DNA of 64,000 bases from Chloroflexota bacterium (lineage in GTDB: Bacteria; Chloroflexota; Anaerolineae; Caldilineales; Caldilineaceae), in NCBI GenBank assembly GCA_016861025.1, contig BOKO01000005.1, positions 62,001 to 126,000 of the forward strand, given 5' to 3'. Each line of letters opens with the position of its first letter. Positions within the stretch are counted from its first letter, which is position 1. The notes under the pieces were generated by a model, which made no database searches, had not been told where the DNA came from, and worked only from the letters and a program-made list of their open reading frames with translations. Made by a program: the position numbers and the translations under genes. Positions 27,932 through 36,170 of the stretch are shown piece by piece.

Positions 27932-29248
27932 TCACTCTGTCCTGTGGGTGATGCGTTCCGCTTTTGCAATCATGGCATTGGCGATCTGGGCGATCTCCTG
28001 GCAGTCCTGCTGCGTCGCAGCTTTGACCTCGTGCGCCACCAGTTCGTCGCAGCGCTGGCGGATGGCGTCGATGTCGGGCACGCGGTCGGGGTGCAGGGCG
28101 CGCAGCGCATCGAGCCAGCGATGTCCATAGGCGGCGTGGATCGTCTCGTCCGCCCAGTCAAAGTCCATGTCGTGCTGGCTGACCTTGTCGTGGTAGGAGG
28201 CAAATGCTTCGGCGCGCTTCGTCTTCTTGCCGATGTTTTTGGTCTCAAAATAGTGCAGCATCCCCAGCCGGATCACCGGGTCTTGTCCGCGCGCGCTGTC
28301 ATAGATGTAGCTGCCCAGCGGGATTTCCTGTGGCTGATAGCCCCAACTCTTGAGACGCTCGTAGCCCATGCGCGCATGGCGGCTCTCGTCGTAAGTCCAG
28401 CGTGCGGCGTCGTAGATGAACTCCCAGCCCAGGTCATCGGCAAAGGCGTGCAGAATGGCGCCGCCGGTCTCCACCGCCCACACTTCGTTGAAATGGCTCA
28501 CCGCGCTGCGAAGCTGTAGCCGAATGCCTTCGCCGTAAGGAAAGTGCGGATCGACGACATCGGGCCAGTAGTAGCGACACAAATGGAAGCGCTCATCGCG
28601 CGCCGCCTTGTCCGGCAGGACAAACGGGCGGCTGCCTGGGATTTCTCCGTTTACGCCGGCCACAGGCGGCGCCACTGAAACGCCACCCACTTCCACCAGC
28701 CGCTGTCCAAGCGCCGCCACCCATGCCTCTGCTTCCGCCTGACGTTCCGGCGCAGCCCGCAGCATCACCGTCGCCAGCGTGGTCAGCGCCGCCACCTGCT
28801 CCATCTTCTCCGTGATCGCAGTGCGCAGCGCGCGCAGGATGGGACCATCCGCCAGTTCGTCCGCCAGTTGCTCATATTCACGGTAGGCGGCTAACAGCGC
28901 TGGCTTGAACAAACGCGCCAGCGATAGGACAAACGCCTCGGCGCTGGGCGCGTTGCGCGCCTGGTCGAACACGGTGATCAGCGGTTCGTCCTCGCCAATC
29001 TCCATCAGACGACTTGGATACCGTAATTCAAAGACACGTTCGCGCAGGGCGTTTGCCGTCATCGTATCCTGCCAGAAGAAGGTGGGCAGGATCGTCTTGC
29101 CATCGAACGAGGGAATCGCTGCCAGCCAACCCGCCTGGCTGATGATCAGCGACCGTTCACAAAAGAAGTAGCGCTTGAGGATGCGGGCGGCGTCGAAACG
29201 CATCCATTGCCCGCGTGCATGATCTCCTGGTAAAAACACCTGTTGCAT
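27932..29248 (-). CDS. ferritin-like (di-iron, DUF455-like) protein
   Basis: A 438-residue protein that appears all-helical. Possible iron ligands are seen in WTYDESRHARMGYERL (residues about 289-304; EXXH) and in DWADETIHAAYGHRWL (about 375-390; EXXH), plus Glu residues near 30 in KRYFFCERSLI. These fit a ferritin-like carboxylate di-iron or MiaE/DUF455-type fold. Its reaction is unknown. It is the first gene after gntR and abuts rbsC, so it is part of the sugar operon, which is an unexpected place for such a protein. The start ATG at 29248 fits but was not confirmed by a strong ribosome site. Confidence 0.6.
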   Translation of the reverse strand: MQQVFLPGDHARGQWMRFDAARILKRYFFCERSLIISQAGWLAAIPSFDGKTILPTFFWQDTMTANALRERVFELRYPSRLMEIGEDEPLITVFDQARNAPSAEAFVLSLARLFKPALLAAYREYEQLADELADGPILRALRTAITEKMEQVAALTTLATVMLRAAPERQAEAEAWVAALGQRLVEVGGVSVAPPVAGVNGEIPGSRPFVLPDKAARDERFHLCRYYWPDVVDPHFPYGEGIRLQLRSAVSHFNEVWAVETGGAILHAFADDLGWEFIYDAARWTYDESRHARMGYERLKSWGYQPQEIPLGSYIYDSARGQDPVIRLGMLHYFETKNIGKKTKRAEAFASYHDKVSQHDMDFDWADETIHAAYGHRWLDALRALHPDRVPDIDAIRQRCDELVAHEVKAATQQDCQEIAQIANAMIAKAERITHRTE

Positions 29249-29284
29249 GGTTCCATCCCTGTTTCCTGTTCACGCACCGCCAGC

Positions 29285-30088
29285 TCAATCTGGCGGCGAA
29301 GAATCATTGGGCACAACCGCCACCGTCATGCCGAGACCGGCGCGTCCTGGACGGCTGACCGCAGCCACGAGTCGGAAGCGATCTCCGCTGAGCCAGATGT
29401 CCGAACACTCGATCACGGTGTGGTCTTCCAAAAATGCTTGCTGCTCCACGTGCATCACCGGGTCGCCCTGCGCCATCGCCAGGCGTTGCGCCACATCGTG
29501 GTTGGCGGCAATCGCCTGAAAGGTGCGGCGGCCATTTTCCAGGCGCAGGTGATAGTGATCCTCCAGCACCTGAAAGAGCCGCGCCATGGTGAAGTCGAAC
29601 TGCTCGATGCCTGGGCAGCGCGCATAGACGACGTAGTTGTTAAGCAGAATCAGCGGCTCGCCCTCCACCAGCCGCACACGCCGCAGATAGAACACCTCTG
29701 TGCCCGGCGCAATGCGCAACAGTGCCGCAATTCTGCCCTGCGCGGGCACGACTGCCTGCTCGATCACCTGTGTCTCGAAGGGGACGCCTTTGCTGATCAA
29801 ATCCTCCGAAAAAGTGACCAGGCGATCCGCCAGCGGTTGCTCCACGACGTGCGGCGAGACAAACGTGCCGCGCCCGTGCGTCTGGGTCAACAGTCCATCG
29901 GCGATAAGGTCGGCGATGGCTTTGCGAATCGTGCCGCGACTGACATTCAGCTCTTGCGCCAGATCGACCTCGGCTTTGAGCTTAAAGCGCGGCGGCCAGG
30001 CGCCTGAGGTGATCTGTCCCTCGATCCAGGTCTTGATCTGTGCATGAAGCGGTGTGGGTCCGGTGCGATCCAAAGCAGGTGTGTCCAT
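29285..30088 (-). CDS. GntR-family (HutC subfamily) transcriptional regulator
   Basis: A 267-residue repressor. The winged helix spans about residues 10-75 (GPTPLHAQIKTWIEGQITSGAWPPRFKL in part; VSRGTIRKAIADLIADGLL; HGRGTFVSP). A UTRA effector domain follows (LVTFSEDLISKGVPF, VFYLRRVRLVEGEPLILLNNYV, FQAIAANHDVAQRL). HutC-type regulators respond to small sugars, sugar phosphates or amino acid derivatives. It heads the rbs-like operon and probably controls it and itself. AGGAG precedes the ATG. It is divergent from the CUT1 operon that starts at 30825, so it may also act there. Confidence 0.9.
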   Translation of the reverse strand: MDTPALDRTGPTPLHAQIKTWIEGQITSGAWPPRFKLKAEVDLAQELNVSRGTIRKAIADLIADGLLTQTHGRGTFVSPHVVEQPLADRLVTFSEDLISKGVPFETQVIEQAVVPAQGRIAALLRIAPGTEVFYLRRVRLVEGEPLILLNNYVVYARCPGIEQFDFTMARLFQVLEDHYHLRLENGRRTFQAIAANHDVAQRLAMAQGDPVMHVEQQAFLEDHTVIECSDIWLSGDRFRLVAAVSRPGRAGLGMTVAVVPNDSSPPD

Positions 30089-30655
30089 GATTGGTCTCCT
30101 GATAGTGCAATCCTGTACATGTCACACCTTCTCTCAACTTTGTTTATCTGTGACGTTTACGCCAGGCACAGGCCGAAACCTATGTCCATATACGAGATAC
30201 GAGCCTCGCCCGAATGTGTTTGCCGTCAGACCGTTGAGAGGATGGCTATACAAGACAGGAAACAATGGTGATGACATAACCGTCATCGCAGTAACGTTCC
30301 CCAGAGTATTGCATCACTCTTGCTGACGCCAAAAATCTCACATAGCGGCAAAGAACTAACCGATGTCGCACCGGCTAACAGCGACAGTTCCTCCTTGGTT
30401 GACCTTCAGGTTGCCTGCTCATCTAACGGAAATTCCAAAGCGTCCCGGTAGCTTGTGAACGATATAGCGTGACAATCTAGACATCCACCTGTAAACCCTG
30501 TCAGACATAAGCAACATTGTGCTGATAGTAATCATCGCTAACCTTCAATGCAATTACTATACGTCGTAAGAGGACTATATACGTCTATATACCTTTTGTG
30601 CGTTCTAATAATACCACTGTGACTGGTTACTTGTCAAGAGACCAAATTTCGCTTC
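30089..30655. other. AT-rich divergent control region
   Basis: This gap has no convincing gene. It holds repeated TATA-rich words: ACTATACGTC (30556-30565), ACTATATACGTC (30574-30585) and CTATATACCT (30585-30594). GTCTATATAC at 30583-30592 resembles HutC-type operators (GT...AC), and CTATATACCT matches the 10-bp units at 30731-30770. These may be regulator sites shared by the two divergent operons. Confidence 0.4.
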
Positions 30656-30689
30656 AGCAGTTCTCAATTTGAAGAGATTGAGAACTGCT
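30656..30689. promoter_or_regulatory. 13-bp inverted repeat upstream of the CUT1 operon promoter
   Basis: AGCAGTTCTCAAT and ATTGAGAACTGCT are perfect complements around TTGAAGAG. The element ends 19 bases before the -35 box, the usual place for an activator or repressor site. It could also end the transcript of the opposite strand, though no T-run adjoins it. Confidence 0.6.
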
Positions 30690-30707
30690 GCCTGCAGTCA
30701 AAAAGCC

Positions 30708-30736
30708 TTGACAGGTTGCCTTTTTTGATATATTAT
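30708..30736 (+). promoter_or_regulatory. consensus promoter of the CUT1 sugar operon
   Basis: TTGACA, a 17-base spacer and TATTAT. The expected start near 30743 gives an 80-base leader before the binding-protein gene. Confidence 0.8.
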
Positions 30737-30770
30737 ACCTTCATACACCTTTATGTATCTTAGTGTACCT
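30731..30770. repeat. four 10-bp direct repeats overlapping the promoter
   Basis: The units TATTATACCT, TCATACACCT, TTATGTATCT and TAGTGTACCT follow each other exactly and share a TRYAYCT core. They cover the -10 box and the start region. The spacing of one helical turn would put bound proteins on one face of the DNA. Confidence 0.65.
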
Positions 30771-30824
30771 CACTGTTTTTTTAATCAACATAGTGTTTTG
30801 TTTCAGACTTTAGAAGGAGGGGAT

Positions 30825-32165
30825 ATGTCTACTGCGCTAAGTCGTCGTTCATTTCTGCAAATGATCGCAGCGTCGGCTGCAACCGGAGCATTTCTCGTGG
30901 CCTGTCAACCTGCTTCGCCTGGAACTGTTAGCGAGTCCGGTGGCGTAGTACCAACAGCAGCAAAGACAGACTTGCGGATCGTCTCAGGACAGGACATCAC
31001 CGAAATCGAGGTGCGCAAACAAATCGGCCAGATGTATGAACTCGTCAACCCCAACGTCAACATCGAGATCGACGTCATCTCAGGAGCGCGCTCCGATTCT
31101 CAATTAACGATGATTGCCGGGGGCAACCCTCCTGACATTCTCTATTTGAATGATTTTTTCCAGTATGCATTTGCGCATAAGGGGTTGCTACTGGAACTCG
31201 ATGGCTACATCGAACGCGATTCGTTCGACTTCACCCCATACTTGCCGGAAGCTGTTGAAGCGAATCGATACAAGGGTAAGATGATTGCTATGCCGTTTGA
31301 GGTGTCGGTTGCAGGCGTAGTCTACAACAAGAACCTGTTTGATGAGGCGGGCGTCCCATATCCTACGGCGGATGTAACGGATACCAGCTGGAACTGGGAC
31401 AGCATGGTCGAGGTCGCCAAAGCGCTGACCGATGAATCTAAGAATCAATATGGTTTCAGCATGGATTCTTGGATGATACCCAACTGGCTCCTCTGTTACG
31501 ATCAACGCTACATTTCTAACAACAAGGAAATTACTGAAGAAACGCACGCTGTGATCAACGCAGAACCAACAGCAAAAGTCCTCCAGTATTGGCTGGACTT
31601 GCGCAACGTACACAAGGTTTCACCAACGGCGGCGATGTCTCAGGAAATCTCTGGATTTGATCGGTTTATGTCGGGCAAAGTTGCGATGTACACCTATGGA
31701 AGATGGCTAAACACCTTCCGCACCATTCAGGACTTCGAGTGGGACGTGGCCCCAATGCCTGCCCCAAAGGATGGACATTTCGCGTCCCAAATGTACATCT
31801 TGAATTACGGCATTTACGCTAACTCTCAGAAAGCCGATCTCGCATGGGACGTTCTCAAATTCCTGACAACGAAAGAGCCTCAAACCGCCAATGTATTGAC
31901 CGGTATGGCGATCGCTGTACTGGAAGAGGTGAATCGCAGCCCAGAGTTTCTCAACAATGCGCCCCCAGCGAACAACAAAGTCTATGCCGATACACTCCCG
32001 TATGCCGCCCTATGGGATAACAACGAGAGTGGTTTCATGGTGTATGCGAATCAGGTGCTAGGGCAGCTCTATTCGGGCGAACGAACCGATATTGACGCCG
32101 TGTTGCAGGAAGCTTCTGATGGCATCGACCGTGCACTGGACGAATGGCGCGCAGATAACTTGTAG
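30825..32165 (+). CDS. sugar-binding lipoprotein of a CUT1 ABC transporter
   Basis: Extracytoplasmic solute receptor (MalE/UgpB-like, family 1) of about 446 aa. The N-terminus has the twin-arginine motif SRRSFLQM followed by a hydrophobic stretch and the lipobox LVAC, so it may be Tat-exported and lipid-anchored. Later motifs are MIAGGNPPDILYLND, VYNKNLFDEAGVPYP, NWDSMVEVAKALTD and AWDVLKFLTTKE, all standard for the family. The ligand is unknown. The ATG at 30825 follows GAAGGAGGGG. It leads an operon with two permeases, a glycosidase-like protein and an FGE-like protein, and its codon use looks less GC-rich than its neighbours, possibly a sign of recent transfer. Confidence 0.9.
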   Translation: MSTALSRRSFLQMIAASAATGAFLVACQPASPGTVSESGGVVPTAAKTDLRIVSGQDITEIEVRKQIGQMYELVNPNVNIEIDVISGARSDSQLTMIAGGNPPDILYLNDFFQYAFAHKGLLLELDGYIERDSFDFTPYLPEAVEANRYKGKMIAMPFEVSVAGVVYNKNLFDEAGVPYPTADVTDTSWNWDSMVEVAKALTDESKNQYGFSMDSWMIPNWLLCYDQRYISNNKEITEETHAVINAEPTAKVLQYWLDLRNVHKVSPTAAMSQEISGFDRFMSGKVAMYTYGRWLNTFRTIQDFEWDVAPMPAPKDGHFASQMYILNYGIYANSQKADLAWDVLKFLTTKEPQTANVLTGMAIAVLEEVNRSPEFLNNAPPANNKVYADTLPYAALWDNNESGFMVYANQVLGQLYSGERTDIDAVLQEASDGIDRALDEWRADNL

Positions 32166-32216
32166 GCGTGGCTTTGTTCAAGTGGCGATTGCGTTGCTGA
32201 TACCCAAATGATTGGT

Positions 32217-32255
32217 GCGGTCTTCCAGGAAGTTCTGATCTTCCTGGAAGACCGC
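32217..32255. repeat. REP-like palindrome after the CUT1 binding-protein gene
   Basis: The arms 32217-32231 (GCGGTCTTCCAGGAA) and 32241-32255 are perfect complements around a 9-base loop. It lies between the receptor gene and the first permease and shares TCTTCC/GGAAG with the other two elements of this type. Confidence 0.85.
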
Positions 32256-32269
32256 TCAAAGGAGGATCA

Positions 32270-33223
32270 GTGAAGGAAATCGGTGTTAATGGTTTAGATG
32301 CGAACCAGCCTCATGCCTCCAGGCATAAAAAAACGCAATTCAGTCGCCGCAGACTGCAAGCAAACCTGGAGGGATACTTATTCGCAGCGCCGTGGCTGAT
32401 CGGCTTTTTTGTTTTTGTCTTTGTACCCTTTTTTTCATCGTTTTGGTATAGCCTGAACCAATGGGACATGGTCACGCCCATGCGATTTGTAGGGGCGCAG
32501 AACTATATCCGACTTTTCCAAAACGACATTTTCTGGAAAAGCACGCAAGTTACTCTTGCTTATGCAGCGATGTCGCTGCCTGCAACGTTAGCTCTGGCCA
32601 TGCTGTTGGCGTTGCTTGTCAATCGACAAAATCCCCTCACGCTATTCTTCCGTGGGGTCTTCTTCATACCCGCGGTCGCTTCAGGCGTAGCCATTGCGGT
32701 CTTGTGGCGGTGGCTTTTCAATCCAGAATTTGGTTTGATCAACTACGCCTTGAGTTTGATTGGGATTGAAGGCCCCATGTGGCTGGCTAGTGAGCGGTGG
32801 GCTCTTCCTGCGATGGCGATCATGGCGCTCTGGGGTGTTGGGGCGACGATGCTTATTTACCTTGCAGGGTTGCAATCGGTTCCACAACATCTGTACGAGG
32901 CGGCAGATCTCGACGGCGCTAACAAGATTCAGTCTTTATGGCATGTGACGTTGCCGATGATGAGCCCCACCATTTTCTACACTATAGTTCTCGGCGTGAT
33001 CGGCGCATTGCAAGTGTTTACGCAGGCTTATGTCATGACACGCGGCGGCCCCAATTTTGCAACCTACTTTTATGTCTATAATTTATATGAAGAAGCCTTT
33101 GTGAAGTTTCGCATGGGGTATGCATCCGCTCTGGCATGGGTTCTCTTTATTGCGATTTTGGTCCTGACTCTGGTTCAATTTAGGCTTGCCGGTCGTTGGG
33201 TCTATTACGAAGCTGGAGATTAG
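32270..33223 (+). CDS. CUT1 sugar ABC transporter permease (MalF/UgpA-like)
   Basis: Membrane subunit of 317 aa with six expected helices. It starts with a charged N-terminus, then YLFAAPWLIGFFVFVFVPFF and later PALATLALAM-like segments. The EAA loop reads LYEAADLDGANKIQSLWHVTLPMMSP, quoted here in part, which contacts the ATPase. The GTG start at 32270 follows AAAGGAGGA. No ATPase gene is present in the operon, so it must borrow one encoded elsewhere (MsmK-like). Confidence 0.9.
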   Translation: MKEIGVNGLDANQPHASRHKKTQFSRRRLQANLEGYLFAAPWLIGFFVFVFVPFFSSFWYSLNQWDMVTPMRFVGAQNYIRLFQNDIFWKSTQVTLAYAAMSLPATLALAMLLALLVNRQNPLTLFFRGVFFIPAVASGVAIAVLWRWLFNPEFGLINYALSLIGIEGPMWLASERWALPAMAIMALWGVGATMLIYLAGLQSVPQHLYEAADLDGANKIQSLWHVTLPMMSPTIFYTIVLGVIGALQVFTQAYVMTRGGPNFATYFYVYNLYEEAFVKFRMGYASALAWVLFIAILVLTLVQFRLAGRWVYYEAGD

Positions 33224-33226
33224 ACA

Positions 33227-34084
33227 GTGAACCTAAGCACTGGTGCCAACACACTTCGACGCATCAAACTGTCAGAAATACTCCACTACGGTGTTCTCAT
33301 CGGATTGGGGATGTTGTTTATTGTGCCTTTTTACTGGATGGTTATTACATCGTTCAAGACACCTGGGCAGGCTTACCTTTTTCCGCCCTCATGGATTCCG
33401 AACCCTTTTTCGCTTGATGCTTACCTGATGCTTTGGGGGACGGCGATTCCGTTTGATCTCTTTATCCGTAACACACTCATTATCGTTGCCTTCAATGTGC
33501 TTGGAACATTACTCTCCTGCACGTTGGTTGCGTTTGCCTTTGCACGTTTGAACTGGTGGTTTCGAGACTTCTGGTTCATCGTCCTCTTAGCAACACTAAT
33601 GCTCCCGTACCATGTAACTATCATACCTGTCTATGTGATCTTTCGGCAGTTGGGCTGGCTAGATACCTATTTACCTTTAATTGTGCCTGCATTTTTTGGC
33701 AACGCATTCTATATCTTCTTGATTCGTCAGTTCTTTCTAACCATCCCGAAAGATTTAGAAGATGCGGCGCGTGTTGATGGCGCCGGTTCCCTTCGCATAC
33801 TGTGGCAGATTTTTATACCGAACTCAATGCCTGTGTTATTAACTGTCATGTTATTCGCCTTTGTGGCAAGTTGGAACGATTTTTTCGGACCGTTGCTCTA
33901 TTTGCGAAGACTGGAACAAATGACTGTTTCGGTTGGCTTGTCCATGTTTGCAGGATACCGTTCTCCAAACTGGCCGGCTATTATGGCAGCATCTACATTG
34001 TCAGTAATGCCTATTGTTTTACTGTTCATCTTGTTCCAACGGTATTTTGTCAAGGGCATTGTCCTCACTGGGATGAAGGGCTAA
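33227..34084 (+). CDS. CUT1 sugar ABC transporter permease (MalG/UgpE-like)
   Basis: Second membrane subunit, 285 aa. It has the family opening LGMLFIVPFYWMVITSFKTPGQAYLFPPSWIPNP in part, six hydrophobic stretches, and the EAA loop LEDAARVDGAGSLRILWQIFIPNSMPVL in part. The GTG start at 33227 follows GGAG and lies just 3 bases after the first permease stop. It pairs with the preceding permease. Confidence 0.9.
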   Translation: MNLSTGANTLRRIKLSEILHYGVLIGLGMLFIVPFYWMVITSFKTPGQAYLFPPSWIPNPFSLDAYLMLWGTAIPFDLFIRNTLIIVAFNVLGTLLSCTLVAFAFARLNWWFRDFWFIVLLATLMLPYHVTIIPVYVIFRQLGWLDTYLPLIVPAFFGNAFYIFLIRQFFLTIPKDLEDAARVDGAGSLRILWQIFIPNSMPVLLTVMLFAFVASWNDFFGPLLYLRRLEQMTVSVGLSMFAGYRSPNWPAIMAASTLSVMPIVLLFILFQRYFVKGIVLTGMKG

Positions 34085-34124
34085 ATTCACAATCGATTGC
34101 TTTCCTTTACTGACCTCGAAACTG

Positions 34125-34174
34125 GCCTGTCATCTTCCCATCACCTATTTCGAGCTTCAGGGAAGATGGCGGGC
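34125..34174. repeat. REP-like palindrome after the CUT1 permease genes
   Basis: GCCTGTCATCTTCCC pairs with GGGAAGATGGCGGGC over 15 positions (two G-T pairs) around a 20-base loop. It precedes the glycosidase-like gene and is related to the palindromes at 25641 and 32217. Confidence 0.75.
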
Positions 34175-34226
34175 GATATAACGCGACCACCCAGAACTCA
34201 ACAACATCTGTTCGGCGGAGATCGTC

Positions 34227-36167
34227 ATGGAACCGGATCGGAAACCATATTGGAGCGTTGAAATTAAACGTGAATCAGGGATGGGCGATACAGAGTATCT
34301 GGCTGTCTTGTCGCCATTTCTGAAGGCCACAGCAGCCTGGCTGTGTAAAATTCATGTTGATGGCGAAGATATTGCGCCTGTGCAACACATCGATCTTGGC
34401 AGCGGCGCCTACCAGATCTGCTTCCGAACCCGGTGCGGCGATTTTACCGTCACGATTCAGACGGAGAATGAGGGTGATCGCTTTGTTTGGTCTGTTTCAT
34501 TGCAAGGTTCAGTGCAGCAGGTATGGATATGTTTCCCATTCCTCCAACAACTATCCGTAGGGAACAATACGCACTGGATCGACCTGTTTAGTCTTGAAAA
34601 TCCACAGAAAATTCCCCTGCTACGGTATCGCAATGATCAGGCGCCGATGGTTGCCACCGATGGCGAGCGGGCGTTGGTGTTATTACAAGAGGGGAAGTTG
34701 CTGCAAGATCGCTACACTCCGCACTCCTTAATGCACTCGCCGGGGATAGAGTTCACTGTCACTCCAGACCCAACGACTGTTTACTGTGGTCAAGTCGTCC
34801 TGACAGAGGGTGGCTGGCGCAAAGCGTTTGCCACAGTGCGCAACTTTCTACGTTCACACCTTGATCTGACCGAGTATTCACGTGAAGATTTGAGGTGGTA
34901 CAACGAGCAGCTCGTCATTCACTTCACCTTTTTGTATGGTCGAGAGATTCTCGACCTGGATCGCAACAGATTCAATGTGGATCGTTTCCTTGATGAAGGA
35001 GAACGTGATTTTGGTGGATATGATGGCTTTCTAATCTGGGGTGGATATCCGCGACTCGGCATTGATGAACGCACACAGTGGGAATTCTACGATGATGTGC
35101 CGGGCGGAAGACAGGCGTTGCGCGCAATGTCCGAACGCGCTCATGCACGCGGTGTACGCTTCTTCGTACCCTATCTGCCCTGGGATCACTCGCATGAAGT
35201 GCGCGGATGCGCCGGTCCACCAGACCATGAAGAACTGGCGCGCCTGATCGGCGATCTCGACGCCGACGGCGTGTTCCTCGACACGCTTGACATGATCACT
35301 CCCGAATTCCGACAGTCTATCGACAGGCTCAAAGCCGGCGTTGTATTTTGTAGCGAGTTGCGGGCACAGGGCAAAGCCGTTGAACTCGTCACCGGCAGTT
35401 GGGAACAGTCATACACGCGCGATGGAAGGCAAGGCAACTGGAGTGCAGCACCAGAATACATGCCGATGATCGATCTTTGGCGTTTTGTATTGCCAGAGCA
35501 TCGTCTCTTCGTTATCAACCGCCATGCGATGGGCGACGATCGCATTCGCATTATTCAGCGCGCCTTTTTTAACGGCATGGGCTGGGTGATTTGGATGGAT
35601 GTGTTCGGACTTACTTTACCCTACACTCCTGCGGAGGCAGCGCTCGTGAAGAAGTGCCGAACGATATTCCGTGACAATCTGGATGCGCTGAATGGCGACT
35701 CTCCGACGCCGCTGATTGAAACCCTCCAGCCGAGCCTCTTTACCAACGAGTTTGCCGGCGCTGCACAGCGCATGTGGACTTTTTACAACGCGGGGGAATG
35801 CCCGGTGGCGGGGCGCCTTCTACAGCTTACCCCTCAACCAGACCATCACATGGTTGATGTCTGGCATGGCTGTCATGCGCAGGTTGCGCCAGAGGGAATT
35901 TTAACCGGTAGAATTGAGCCGCATTCCGTTGGTTGCATTGTCGAATACCCGATTTGCATTGACGTTGATAGACGGCAGATGATGTTCCGGCTCCGGCATT
36001 TTGTTGGAGACGAAGTTGTGGAGATCGGCAACGAGCAGTGTGGATATGACACCCTGACGCCGTCTACGCAGTGGATGAAGCTGCCATGTTCACGATGGCC
36101 ACAACATATCCGTCTGATGCGAGGACGGCGCGTCATCGACCAGGTTTACGTAAATTCGGAAGACTGA
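34227..36167 (+). CDS. glycoside hydrolase-like protein (GH36/DUF6259-like)
   Basis: A cytoplasmic protein of 646 aa without a signal peptide. The N-terminal 220 residues look like a beta-sandwich, followed by a TIM barrel: GYDGFLIWGGYPRLG, ARGVRFFVPYLPWDHS and LDADGVFLDTLDMI (about residues 342-355, whose Asp residues are candidate catalytic groups). The region FINGMGWVIWMDVFGL-like (actual start FFNGMGWVIWMDVFG) is near 450, and a C-terminal beta domain closes it. The sequence resembles retaining alpha-galactosidase-type barrels, but the family is not certain. Given its operon, it probably degrades the sugar or oligosaccharide imported by the CUT1 system. A REP-like hairpin and a GGAG site precede it. 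Confidence 0.6.
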   Translation: MEPDRKPYWSVEIKRESGMGDTEYLAVLSPFLKATAAWLCKIHVDGEDIAPVQHIDLGSGAYQICFRTRCGDFTVTIQTENEGDRFVWSVSLQGSVQQVWICFPFLQQLSVGNNTHWIDLFSLENPQKIPLLRYRNDQAPMVATDGERALVLLQEGKLLQDRYTPHSLMHSPGIEFTVTPDPTTVYCGQVVLTEGGWRKAFATVRNFLRSHLDLTEYSREDLRWYNEQLVIHFTFLYGREILDLDRNRFNVDRFLDEGERDFGGYDGFLIWGGYPRLGIDERTQWEFYDDVPGGRQALRAMSERAHARGVRFFVPYLPWDHSHEVRGCAGPPDHEELARLIGDLDADGVFLDTLDMITPEFRQSIDRLKAGVVFCSELRAQGKAVELVTGSWEQSYTRDGRQGNWSAAPEYMPMIDLWRFVLPEHRLFVINRHAMGDDRIRIIQRAFFNGMGWVIWMDVFGLTLPYTPAEAALVKKCRTIFRDNLDALNGDSPTPLIETLQPSLFTNEFAGAAQRMWTFYNAGECPVAGRLLQLTPQPDHHMVDVWHGCHAQVAPEGILTGRIEPHSVGCIVEYPICIDVDRRQMMFRLRHFVGDEVVEIGNEQCGYDTLTPSTQWMKLPCSRWPQHIRLMRGRRVIDQVYVNSED

Positions 36168-36170
36168 CTT

